Shown here one piece after another: positions 9,017 to 16,815 of a DNA stretch of 64,000 nucleotides (the first letter of the stretch is position 1; each line of letters starts with the position of its first letter). The stretch lies in NCBI RefSeq assembly GCF_000967965.1, contig NZ_LACC01000017.1:62001-126000 (forward strand). Direction: 5' to 3'. Under the pieces are notes generated by a model. It saw nothing but the letters and a program-made list of their open reading frames with translations. It had not been told where the DNA came from and ran no database searches. Both the position numbers and the translations under genes were made by a program. Origin of the DNA: Pseudomonas fluorescens. Its GTDB lineage: Bacteria; Pseudomonadota; Gammaproteobacteria; Pseudomonadales; Pseudomonadaceae.

Positions 9017-11428
9017 TTACTCAGACAGTTTGTACGCAATCACATAGTCACCCATTTTGGTGCCCAGTGAGCCATGGCCACCGACGACCAACAGCACGTA
9101 CTGCTTGCCGTCCTTGCCGGTGTAGGTCATCGGCGTAGCCTGACCGCCAGCCGGCAGGCGCGATTTCCAAAGCTCGTTGCCGGTGTTGACGTCATAGGCG
9201 CGCAGGTATTGATCCAGCGTGCCGCTGAGGAAGCCGACGCCGCCGGCGGTGACCATCGAGCCGCCCATGCTTGGCACGCCGAGTGTCAGGCCGATAGGCA
9301 ATGGCGAGCTGTCGCGGCTGGTGCCGTTCTTGCGTTTCCACACGACTTTGCTTGTGGTCAGGTCGATGCCGGCCACGTAGCCCCAGGCCGGAGCCTGGCA
9401 CGGTACGCCGAACGGCGACATGAACGGGTGCATGATCACCGCGTACGGTGCGCCCGTGTTCGGTTGCACGCCCGCCGTTTCGCTCTCGCGCTTGCTGCCG
9501 GCCGCGACTTCGGCGCGTGGCACCATTTTCGAGACGAAGGCCATGTAGTTCGGGCTGGTGAAGAGCATCTGGCGAACCGGGTCGACCGAAACTCCGCCCC
9601 AGTTGAAGACGCCGACGTTACCCGGATAGATCAGGCTGCCCTGTTCCGACGGCGGGGTGTACTGGCCTTCGTAACGCAACTCCTTGAACTGGATGCGGCA
9701 CAGCATCTGGTCGAACGGGCTGGCGCCCCACATGGCTTTTTCGGTCAGTTCCGGGGCCAGCAGGTTCAGGTCCGAACGGGCCTGGGTCGGCGCGGTGTGG
9801 TCACCTTTCACGGCGCCTTGCGGAACCGGGATTTCCTTGATCGGGATGATCGGCGTGCCGTCACGACGGTCGAGTACGTACAGGCTGCCTTGCTTGGTCG
9901 GTTGGATCACAGCCGGCTTGATGCCGTCGGCGGTTTTCATGTCCAGCAGGGTTGGCTGGCTGCCAACGTCCATGTCCCACAAGTCGTGGTGAGTGAATTG
10001 GTAGTTCCAGCGCACCTTGCCGGTGGCCAGATCCAGCGCGACCAGGCCGGCACTGAACTTCTCGGCGCCCGGGGTACGGTCTGCGCCCCACTGGTCAGGG
10101 GTCTGGTTGCCCAGTGGCAGGTAGACCATGCCGAGTTTTTCGTCGACGCTGGCCAGCGACCACATGTTGGCCGAGTTGCGGCTGTAGTGTTCGCCCTCTG
10201 GCAGCGGTTCAGTCGCGTCTGGATTGTTGCTGTCCCAGTTCCACACCAGATGACCGTCGTGTACATCAAAGGCACGGATCACGCCGGATGGCTCGTTGGT
10301 CGACTCGTTGTCGGTGACGTGGCCGCCCATGATCACCAGGTCACGGGTGATCGCTGCTGGCGAGGTGGAGTAGTAGCCACCGGGGGTGAACGGTCCGATG
10401 CCTTGAGTCAGGTCAACCACACCGTTTTTACCGAAACCTTCGCAGACCTTGCCGGTGTCGGCGTTGAGTGCGATCAGGCGTGCATCGGCGGTTGGCAGGT
10501 ACAGACGACGCGGGCAGGCCTGGGCAACGGCTTTGCCGGACTCGGAAATCACTGCAGAGGCAGCGTTTTCAGACTTGGCGTAGGCCGCTTCGTCGTAGTA
10601 CGACACGCCACGGCAGGTCATGTGGGCGAAGCCCTTGAAGCCCACCGGGCTCTTGATATGCGGGTCGAAACGCCACAGTTCCTTGCCGGTGTCCGGGTCC
10701 AGCGCCAGCACCTTGCTATGGGCGGTGCAGGCATAGAGCATGCCGTTGGCCTTGAGCGGGGTATTTTCGTTGGTCAGTTCCACCGGGTCATCGGCAGTTG
10801 GCAGATCGCCGGTCTGGATACGCCAGGCTTCTTGCAGCTTGCCGACGTTGGCCGGGGTGATCTGCTTGAGCGGCGAGTAGCGATCACCGAATTCGCTGCG
10901 GCCATAGGCCTGCCAGTCTCCTTCGGGCATCTGCGGCGCGGTGCTGGTCATGTCAGCCGAGACACGACCCAACTCGCCGAGGGTCTCGCCCGGATGGGTG
11001 AACTGGCTGGCTACGGCGGTGGCGCCGGCCAGGACCACGGCCACGCTCAAGGCGCCAGTGCCCATAGGGGCAGGGCCGTTGATCAGCAATGGACGACGGA
11101 ACCACGGCAGCAGCATCACCACACCGAGGGCGAACCACAGCGCCAGGCGCGGCACCAGTTGCCACCAGTCGAGGCCCACTTCCCACAGCGCCCAAACGGT
11201 ACTGGCGAACAGCACCAGTGCGTACAGGCCCAGGGCCGCGCGGCGGGCGGCGATCAACAGCACGCCGCTCAGCGCGATGCCGATACCGGCCAGCAGGTAA
11301 TACAGCGAGCCGCCGAGCATGCTCAGCTTGATCCCCCCGGCCAGCATGGCCAGGCCCATTAGCAGAAGCAGTATGCCGAGCAGGGTCGGCCATAGACGGC
11401 TTCGACCCAAGGCACTATCAGTGCTCAT
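9017..11428 (-). CDS. gcd: Membrane-bound PQQ-dependent glucose dehydrogenase
   Basis: An 803-residue quinoprotein that oxidises glucose to gluconolactone on the periplasmic face and passes electrons to ubiquinone; it drives gluconate production, acidification and phosphate solubilisation. Residues 1-140 hold five transmembrane helices, followed by an eight-bladed propeller. FAHMTCRGV, NQTPDQWGADRTPG and FTHHDLWDMDVGSQPTL correspond to PQQ and active-site segments; the last contains the catalytic Asp (E. coli Asp466 region). The length is normal. The sugar porin oprB lies upstream on the same strand, a coherent periplasmic glucose-uptake module. PQQ biosynthesis genes are not in the window. 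Confidence 0.96.
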   Translation of the reverse strand: MSTDSALGRSRLWPTLLGILLLLMGLAMLAGGIKLSMLGGSLYYLLAGIGIALSGVLLIAARRAALGLYALVLFASTVWALWEVGLDWWQLVPRLALWFALGVVMLLPWFRRPLLINGPAPMGTGALSVAVVLAGATAVASQFTHPGETLGELGRVSADMTSTAPQMPEGDWQAYGRSEFGDRYSPLKQITPANVGKLQEAWRIQTGDLPTADDPVELTNENTPLKANGMLYACTAHSKVLALDPDTGKELWRFDPHIKSPVGFKGFAHMTCRGVSYYDEAAYAKSENAASAVISESGKAVAQACPRRLYLPTADARLIALNADTGKVCEGFGKNGVVDLTQGIGPFTPGGYYSTSPAAITRDLVIMGGHVTDNESTNEPSGVIRAFDVHDGHLVWNWDSNNPDATEPLPEGEHYSRNSANMWSLASVDEKLGMVYLPLGNQTPDQWGADRTPGAEKFSAGLVALDLATGKVRWNYQFTHHDLWDMDVGSQPTLLDMKTADGIKPAVIQPTKQGSLYVLDRRDGTPIIPIKEIPVPQGAVKGDHTAPTQARSDLNLLAPELTEKAMWGASPFDQMLCRIQFKELRYEGQYTPPSEQGSLIYPGNVGVFNWGGVSVDPVRQMLFTSPNYMAFVSKMVPRAEVAAGSKRESETAGVQPNTGAPYAVIMHPFMSPFGVPCQAPAWGYVAGIDLTTSKVVWKRKNGTSRDSSPLPIGLTLGVPSMGGSMVTAGGVGFLSGTLDQYLRAYDVNTGNELWKSRLPAGGQATPMTYTGKDGKQYVLLVVGGHGSLGTKMGDYVIAYKLSE

Positions 11429-11534
11429 AGTGTGATTCTCCGTGACGTTTCAAGTAGTCCTGCGCAAGTTCACTGTAGATGACGATCTTGTGCGGGCATG
11501 GTTCAGATAAAACGGGTGTGGTTGACGCAGTCCC

Positions 11535-11709
11535 TGTAGGAGCGAGCAGTGTGGCGAGGGGGCTTGCCCCCGTTCGGCTGCGAAGCAGTCGCAAAGCATT
11601 GCACTCGTTGTGCCTGACACGTCGCGGTTGCAAGTATTGGGGTCGCTTCGCAACCCAACGGGGCGGTGCGGCGATCCGACAAGCCCCCTCGCCACATGTC
11701 GCTCCTACA
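11535..11709. repeat. Nested hybrid REPIN (type B inside type A ends)
   Basis: The outermost arms are type A ends (TGTAGGAGCGA and TCGCTCCTACA). Immediately inside sit type B-like arms (TGTGGCGAGGGGGCTTGCCC and its complement), enclosing about 110 bases. It lies between gcd and oprB, downstream of oprB. Confidence 0.85.
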
Positions 11710-11727
11710 AAGGCTTTGTGGTGTTTG

Positions 11728-13110
11728 TCAGAACGAGGACTGGACCTTGATCCCGCCGATCAGCGCGTCATCGACCTCGTTCACGCCACCGGGATGGCGG
11801 ATGTATTGCAGGTTCGGGCGCACGGTCAGCCAGTTGGTCACGTGCACGCCGTAATAGAGCTCGGCGCTGTATTCGGTGTCCTGGGGCGGCAGGAAGGACT
11901 GATTGTCGAAGTCGAAGACGGCGTTGGCCTGGTTGGTCGCCTCGGCATTCTTGCGAAAGGCCGGGTTGACGTGGACGCGGGCCATGGCGAACCCAATGTC
12001 GTCCCGGGCGCGCGCGTCGAACGGGCCTTTGTAGACGAGACCGGCCTGGACATAGTTGTCGATGGCGTTGGTCTTCTTGTCGTGCATCGTGCCGTTGGCG
12101 AACAGGCTCAGGCCCCGGGAGTGGTCGCTGGCCAGGCTGGTGACTTGCTGCTGAAGGCCCAGCCACACGCCGTGTTTGCTCGAGGCGCTGCGGTAGGCTT
12201 CGCCGCTCAGGGCGGCAGGTTGGCCATTGCTGTCCTTGTAGACATCGGTGGCGCTGGCGCTGCTGTAGTAGTAACCGGCGCGGTATTCACCCGGCAGGCC
12301 GTTGAGTTTTGGCGTCCACACCAGCTCCACCGGCAGGACCGCGCCCTGGGTGCCGCTGCCGCTGAGCTTGAAGCCGTTGTTGCGGTCAAGGTTTGACGGG
12401 TTCTGCTCGTACGCGCCGACCTGTGCATAAAGCTCTGGCGTCAGGTGATATTTGACCCGCATCGCCCACTGGCTGACCGGCCAGTTGTACCAGATGTCGC
12501 CCGCCCAGTTGCCGACCTGGGAACCGCAGAACGCCAGGTTCTGGAAGTCGCAGGGGAAGCTGTTGAAATCTTCGCCTTCGCCGAATCGGCCGACCTTGAT
12601 GTCGAGTTTTTCATCGAAGAACTTCTGCTGATACCACATCTGCGTCAGACGCCAGGTCTGGCCGCGGCCCCAGACTTCCTGGGCCGAGGTGAAGCCGCCG
12701 ACACGCGGGTCGTTGATGCGGTCGTTGCTGATGTTGTTGCCGTTGCGTTCGGTGATGGTCAACTGGAATTCGGCATCGTCCCAGCCGAGGATCTTCTGCA
12801 AGTCCAGGTGGGTGCCCAGGCCGAACTGGTCGCTGTAGCGCGCGGTGCGGTCGTGGTCGTAGCCACCGTGCAGATTGCTGCCCATTTCACCGGTGTAATC
12901 GACTTTGAAGTCGTAGCCTTTTTCCGCGAGCTCTGTGCGAGTGCCGTTCCAGTCACCGAGCATCCACGGTGAATCGCTATCGAAGGCCGGCGCCGCCTGA
13001 ACGCAGGAGGCAAGGCCCAGCGCGGTGAGGCCACCAATCAGGGGCAGGATGTTTCGGTGGGCAGCAGTTGCAAAGACAGCGCTGTCTTGCAAAGATTTAA
13101 AGTCAGGCAT
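11728..13110 (-). CDS. oprB: Carbohydrate-selective outer-membrane porin OprB
   Basis: A 460-residue 16-stranded porin allowing glucose and other sugars through the outer membrane. The ATG at 13110 gives an N-terminus ending in an export signal (cleavage near VQAAPAF); the frame is open upstream but would add about 56 atypical residues. Typical OprB features are the early segment SPWMLGDWNGTRTELAEKGYDF and the C-terminal beta-strand ending in Phe (GGIKVQSSF), used by the BAM machinery. It precedes gcd in the same orientation. The leader before the ATG carries an A-rich run (AAAAAGATCAAGAA) that could be a Crc/Hfq target, an inference only. Confidence 0.93.
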   Translation of the reverse strand: MPDFKSLQDSAVFATAAHRNILPLIGGLTALGLASCVQAAPAFDSDSPWMLGDWNGTRTELAEKGYDFKVDYTGEMGSNLHGGYDHDRTARYSDQFGLGTHLDLQKILGWDDAEFQLTITERNGNNISNDRINDPRVGGFTSAQEVWGRGQTWRLTQMWYQQKFFDEKLDIKVGRFGEGEDFNSFPCDFQNLAFCGSQVGNWAGDIWYNWPVSQWAMRVKYHLTPELYAQVGAYEQNPSNLDRNNGFKLSGSGTQGAVLPVELVWTPKLNGLPGEYRAGYYYSSASATDVYKDSNGQPAALSGEAYRSASSKHGVWLGLQQQVTSLASDHSRGLSLFANGTMHDKKTNAIDNYVQAGLVYKGPFDARARDDIGFAMARVHVNPAFRKNAEATNQANAVFDFDNQSFLPPQDTEYSAELYYGVHVTNWLTVRPNLQYIRHPGGVNEVDDALIGGIKVQSSF

Positions 13111-13416
13111 AGAGACGGAGTTCTTGATCTTTTTCTGGGGGATAAACGGAAAGCAGCAGGCGTGAAGCGAAAGCAGAAGCGTTTCAGCAGGCAGCGGGGC
13201 GCAAGGATAATGTTCTGTTACAAATAGAGAAAGTGCTTTTGCTGACATGCATCGTTTCGGATTTGGTAACAGTGACAAAAGATCGCAGTCTTGAGTGACT
13301 CCATCCGCGCGTGTTCCTGCACAGGCACGGGACTTGTCCGGACGATCTTTTCCGTTTCACCTACATTTAACGTAAGGTGCGCGGCTTCCAATTCCCACTC
13401 TGCTCGAAGGCCCGGC
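13111..13416. promoter_or_regulatory. Divergent intergenic region oprB / VF530 gene
   Basis: This gap must carry the promoters for oprB (minus) and for the VF530-family gene (plus). No strong regulator palindrome or sigma-54 site was seen. A purine-rich GGGGGA and A-rich leader precede oprB. Confidence 0.5.
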
Positions 13417-13647
13417 ATGACCGAACACAACACCGATCCGCTGCATGGCGTGACGCTGGAACAGATCCTCAACGCACTGGTTGAACACTACGAGTGGTCG
13501 GGGCTGGCCGAGCGCATCGATATCCGCTGCTTCAAGAGCGAGCCGAGCATCAAGTCGAGCCTGACGTTCCTGCGCAAGACCCCGTGGGCGCGGGAGAAGG
13601 TCGAACGCCTGTATGTGAAGTTGATGCGCACCAAACGACCGCTTTGA
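13417..13647 (+). CDS. VF530 (DUF2132) family small protein
   Basis: A 76-residue basic-to-neutral helical protein containing [19 protein letters not shown] and [16 protein letters not shown], the signature of the VF530/DUF2132 family. Family members have a known NMR structure and are annotated as possible DNA-binding proteins, but no function is established. The ATG at 13417 gives the normal family length. The stop lies two bases before the ATG of the downstream membrane-protein gene, so the two form an operon. Confidence 0.88.
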   Translation: MTEHNTDPLHGVTLEQILNALVEHYEWSGLAERIDIRCFKSEPSIKSSLTFLRKTPWAREKVERLYVKLMRTKRPL

Positions 13648-13649
13648 AC

Positions 13650-14291
13650 ATGGCCGACCCGTCTGCGTTACGCCGTCGTTTGGTGGCCATGGCTGCCATG
13701 CTTGGCTGGGCGGGATTGAGCATCCAGATGTACCTGATTCTCCATTCACGCTGGACGCTGGGCGCGAGCCTGATCGGCGGGCTGATGAGTTTTTTCAGCT
13801 ATTTCACCGTGCTGAGCAACACCTTGGTGGCGACCGTGCTGACCTGTGAATGGACATCCCGCGAGTCAGCCGCGCGCCGCTGGTTCCTGCAGCCTTGGGT
13901 CAGCAGTGCGATTGCCGTGAGCATCGCCGTGGTGAGCCTCGCCTACAACCTGCTGCTGCGCCACTTGTGGCATCCCGAGGGCTGGCAATGGCTGGCCGAT
14001 GAACTGTTGCACGACATCATGCCGTTGCTGTTCCTGGGGTATTGGTGGTGGTGTGTGCCCAAGGGCACATTGCGCGTGTGGCATATCGCGCTGTGGGTGA
14101 TTTATCCACTGCTGTATTTCGCCTATGCGCTGTTGCGCGGGCATCTGCTGGCGGTTTACCCGTATCCCTTCGTGGATGTGGACAAACTGGGTTATCCACA
14201 GGTGTTCATCAATGCCGGTGGGTTGTTGGCGGGGTTTGTGGTGATTGCGTTGCTGGTGATCGGGCTGGATCGGTGGCGGGCTCGAAGGTGA
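13650..14291 (+). CDS. Pr6Pr-family integral membrane protein
   Basis: A 213-residue inner-membrane protein with about six hydrophobic helices. The segments FFSYFTVLSNTLVATVL (residues about 45-62), LLHDIMPLLFLGYWW and YPFVDVDKLGYPQVFINAGG match the Pr6Pr family (FAR-17a/AIG1-like). Eukaryotic relatives hydrolyse fatty acid esters of hydroxy fatty acids; the bacterial role is unknown. Conserved Asn in the second helix and His in LLHD would be the candidate catalytic residues by analogy. Two-base spacing from the VF530 gene implies cotranscription. Confidence 0.82.
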   Translation: MADPSALRRRLVAMAAMLGWAGLSIQMYLILHSRWTLGASLIGGLMSFFSYFTVLSNTLVATVLTCEWTSRESAARRWFLQPWVSSAIAVSIAVVSLAYNLLLRHLWHPEGWQWLADELLHDIMPLLFLGYWWWCVPKGTLRVWHIALWVIYPLLYFAYALLRGHLLAVYPYPFVDVDKLGYPQVFINAGGLLAGFVVIALLVIGLDRWRARR

Positions 14292-14320
14292 GCGCGGATA
14301 TGGCGGTTTGGAATGCTTTA

Positions 14321-14350
14321 TGTGGTGAGGGGGCAAGCCCCCTCGCCACA
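14321..14350. repeat. Single type B REP palindrome
   Basis: A perfect-looking hairpin with arms TGTGGTGAGGGGGC and GCCCCCTCGCCACA (one G-T style mismatch), placed 30 bases after the Pr6Pr gene and 12 bases from the end of the convergent siderophore-interacting protein gene. It could act as a bidirectional terminator. Confidence 0.8.
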
Positions 14351-14362
14351 TGGTGATTCCGG

Positions 14363-15148
14363 TCACTCCTCGCCGCTGTCCCCCAATTTCCAGTACCCAA
14401 CCACCTTGACGAACTGCTCATCCAGCCCATGCTCATCGAGCAATACCCGACGAATCTGCCGCGACACTTTGCTCTCGGTCGCCACCCACGCATACAGGCT
14501 GCCGGATGGCATCTGGATCTGGCGCACGGTAGCCAGCAGATTGTCCTTGCCACCTTCGCGCAGCACCCAGATCACATTGACCTCGGCCGCACTGTGCAGC
14601 ACCTGCTGCTCCTTGCCGTTTTCCACTTCGACGATCACCAGCGCACGGCGGTTGGCCGCCAGGCCTTCCAGACGCCGGGCGATGGCGGGCAGGGCGGTTT
14701 CGTCGCCGATCAGCAAATAGCTGTCGAAGATGTCCGGCACGATCATCGAGCCCCGTGGCCCGCCGATGTGCAGGAACTGCCCGGGCTGGGCCTGCGCCGC
14801 CCAGGTCGAGGCAGGGCCGTCGCCGTGCAGTACGAAGTCGATGTCCAACTCCAGGGTATCGAGGTCATAGCGGCGCGGGGTGTAGTCACGCATCTCAGGC
14901 AGCGGACCGTTGTCCTTGCCGGCGCCCAGTACCAGGGTTTCCAGCGCCGCGGCCTGTTCGGCATTCTGCGGGAACAACAACTTGACGTGATCGTCCGTGC
15001 CCTGGCTGACGAAACCCGCCAATTCAGGGCCGCCCAGGGTAATTCGGCGCATGCGCGGGGTCAGGTCGACCACGCGCAACACTTCCAGGCGACGGCGTTT
15101 GATTTCGTGCATGACACGGTGAATGGTTGAGGCGATGACTTCAGTCAT
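14363..15148 (-). CDS. Siderophore-interacting protein (FAD ferric-chelate reductase)
   Basis: A 261-residue flavoprotein of the SIP/ViuB family that reduces Fe(III)-siderophore complexes in the cytosol to release iron. The FAD-binding domain is at about residues 20-135 (PRMRRITLGGPEL; YTPRRYD, the usual R-x-Y/T-S/T-type FAD contact) and the NAD(P)H-binding domain follows (LLIGDETALPAIARRLE, EGGKDNLL). It overlaps the PadR gene by ATGA at 15145-15148. The pair matches E. coli yqjH (ferric reductase) and yqjI (PadR repressor). Expression is probably controlled by that regulator at the palindrome upstream; no Fur box was identified. Confidence 0.92.
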   Translation of the reverse strand: MTEVIASTIHRVMHEIKRRRLEVLRVVDLTPRMRRITLGGPELAGFVSQGTDDHVKLLFPQNAEQAAALETLVLGAGKDNGPLPEMRDYTPRRYDLDTLELDIDFVLHGDGPASTWAAQAQPGQFLHIGGPRGSMIVPDIFDSYLLIGDETALPAIARRLEGLAANRRALVIVEVENGKEQQVLHSAAEVNVIWVLREGGKDNLLATVRQIQMPSGSLYAWVATESKVSRQIRRVLLDEHGLDEQFVKVVGYWKLGDSGEE

Positions 15149-15720
15149 TCGGCGTTCTCCTGAACGGGTTGAACGGCAGGGCCGTCGACGATGGCTTTGG
15201 CGGTGTCATTGAGCAGGTCACGTACCCGCAGGATTTCGTCCGGGCTCCAGCGTCCATGGTGCATTTGCAGGGCGTGGCGCAGGTTATGCACAGCCTCATG
15301 GATTTCCGCCGGGCGATCATGGCCGCGCAGCGAACGCTTGCTGACGTCGATGCGCATCCGCACGCCATCCAGTGCAACGGCTTGCTCTTGCAGGAACAGA
15401 CGTCCGGCATCGGTGATGGTGTAGCGTTTTTTTCCGCCTTCGGCGTCGCCCAGGATCAGTTCGCTTTCTTCCAGGAATGTCAGGGTCGGGTAGATCACAC
15501 CGGGGCTGGGGCAGTAGGCGCCCTCGAACATGCCTTCGATCTGGCGGATCAGGTCGTAGCCATGGCACGGCTGCTCGGCGATCAATGCCGGCAGCAACAA
15601 CTTCAGATCGCCGGGGGCAAAGACCCGGGGCCCACGGCTTCCGCGTTCGCGGGCGGGACGTTTTTCGAAGCCGTCGCGGCCATCGCCGTGCTCGCGGTGG
15701 GGGGAATGATGGTCTCTCAT
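15145..15720 (-). CDS. PadR-family transcriptional regulator (YqjI-like)
   Basis: A 191-residue DNA-binding protein. Residues about 35-110 form the PadR winged helix (LKLLLPALIAEQPCHGYDLI, CPSPGVIYPTLTFLEE, GKKRYTITDAG) and the C-terminus is helical for dimerisation. The N-terminal extension is His-rich (MRDHHSPHREH), as in E. coli YqjI, which senses nickel and represses the neighbouring ferric reductase. Being first in the operon with the SIP gene, it is likely autoregulated. The metal sensed cannot be decided from sequence, but the His cluster supports Ni or a similar divalent metal. Confidence 0.9.
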   Translation of the reverse strand: MRDHHSPHREHGDGRDGFEKRPARERGSRGPRVFAPGDLKLLLPALIAEQPCHGYDLIRQIEGMFEGAYCPSPGVIYPTLTFLEESELILGDAEGGKKRYTITDAGRLFLQEQAVALDGVRMRIDVSKRSLRGHDRPAEIHEAVHNLRHALQMHHGRWSPDEILRVRDLLNDTAKAIVDGPAVQPVQENAE

Positions 15721-15753
15721 TTTCTGCTTTCTCTCGTCGTCTTTAGATACAAC

Positions 15754-15769
15754 TTAAGATATATCTTAA
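15754..15769. promoter_or_regulatory. Perfect 16-bp palindrome, probable PadR operator
   Basis: TTAAGATATATCTTAA is a perfect palindrome 34 bases upstream of the PadR start codon. PadR dimers bind such AT-rich dyads near their own promoters, so it probably mediates autorepression of the PadR-SIP operon. Confidence 0.75.
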
Positions 15770-16130
15770 TGAGATGGCAATGACTCCCGACCAACGGCAC
15801 TCCCCATATCGGCCCTGGCTTGAGGGTCATATCGAAAAAATAGTGCTTGTTAGGACAGGTAAAATCTCCAGAATTAGTGTTAACTCTCTAATAGGTTAGT
15901 TTGCACCTTTGTTTACTTGGGTTGTGGTATTGGTCTTACAGAAGTTACTTTGTTAATCTCTCGAGTGTCATGGCGAGCAGGAGCTGCTTGTAGTCTGTCT
16001 CTTACAGCCAAACATCGCTTCTGTAGTTATTTCCGTTTTTTTCTTTCTGCTGTCATGGCACTCCGGCTACGCACTTGCAGGAACTTTCTTGCTTACTTTC
16101 AAGAACAATTGATCGATCATCTTTCGGCGT

Positions 16131-16189
16131 TGAAAGTTCGGCTGAGCCAATAGCTGCTCGTGACAGTTTTTGCTCGGCATGAACTTTCA
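16131..16189. promoter_or_regulatory. Inverted repeat TGAAAGTTC / GAACTTTCA upstream of the pilin gene
   Basis: Nine-base perfect arms at 16131-16139 and 16181-16189 are separated by 41 bases; a third copy, GAACTTTC, is at 16081-16088. They lie 36 to 144 bases before the pilin ATG and could be regulator sites or a stem in a long leader. Confidence 0.45.
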
Positions 16190-16224
16190 GCCCTTCATCC
16201 TTTTAAAAACACAGGTACTGAAAG

Positions 16225-16704
16225 ATGTTCAAGAAAATCGCGTTCGCTGCTCCCCTGGCTGTTCTGGCTCTGAGTTCTTCGATGGCGTTTGCCGCTACCG
16301 AAGCCAGGCACACCATCAGTCTGGTTGCTACTGTCAATGCTGACGACTTCTATGCGGTGCCGGTTGACTTTGATCTGGTCAACAAGGATCAGGACATGAG
16401 CTACAACCCTTCTACCGACTCCATGAGATCTGTCGATGGGCACTTTGATGTGCTTCATACCGCCGGCAAGGTAAACGCACGACTTGAAGGCGTCCCCAAG
16501 CTGATTGCCGGTAACAAAAGCATCGACTTGAAAGTCGAACTCAATGGCAAGACGCTGACAACCACTTCACAGGAAGTTGTTGGAGATGAAGAGTCCAATA
16601 CCCGTTATCGCGCGCCATTCAAAATCAGTGCGGTCACCACGCAAAAACCTGATGCAGGCGATTACACCGGCGTCGTGATGTTGGTTGTCGAGCCTTCCGT
16701 CTAA
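16225..16704 (+). CDS. CS1-type fimbrial major pilin
   Basis: A 159-residue pilin of the CS1/CFA (class 5, alpha) fimbriae. Residues 1-23 are a signal peptide ending AMAFA; the mature protein starts ATEARHTISLVATV, where the N-terminal strand donates to the neighbouring subunit, and ends in a beta-strand GVVMLVVEPSV. It has no disulfide, as usual for this class. It is first in the operon and is followed by a usher, a putative tip protein, a chaperone and a second pilin. By analogy with CfaB and CblA it forms the shaft. Confidence 0.9.
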   Translation: MFKKIAFAAPLAVLALSSSMAFAATEARHTISLVATVNADDFYAVPVDFDLVNKDQDMSYNPSTDSMRSVDGHFDVLHTAGKVNARLEGVPKLIAGNKSIDLKVELNGKTLTTTSQEVVGDEESNTRYRAPFKISAVTTQKPDAGDYTGVVMLVVEPSV

Positions 16705-16815
16705 GTAGTATCGGCGACGGCAAACCGTTTACTTGTTTTAAGTAACGTTCTCGGTCGGCAAACTTTCCGGTTTGTCGGCCGTGCTTGAACTCCTTCGTAA
16801 TTAGAGAACTCGTTC

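Larger units (their letters stand above)
15721..16224. other. Long AT-enriched gap before the fimbrial operon
   Basis: This 504-base divergent gap separates the PadR gene from the pilin gene. It holds the PadR operator palindrome (15754-15769) and, nearer the pilin, three copies of an 8-base GAACTTTC/GAAAGTTC motif. It is AT-richer than the surrounding genome. No credible coding frame was seen. Confidence 0.6.

Noticed and set aside
9074..11362. A 762-residue plus-strand open frame opposite gcd
   Set aside because: It is an antisense frame kept open by GC-rich third positions; the encoded protein is low-complexity, and the minus-strand frame is an unmistakable glucose dehydrogenase.
13111..13416. 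A HexR or GltR operator upstream of oprB
   Set aside because: I searched by eye for TTGT-N-ACAA-type boxes and found none convincing.
15917..16153. A 78-codon frame upstream of the fimbrial pilin gene
   Set aside because: Cys/Phe-rich, no ribosome site or recognisable domain, and it overlaps likely regulatory repeats.
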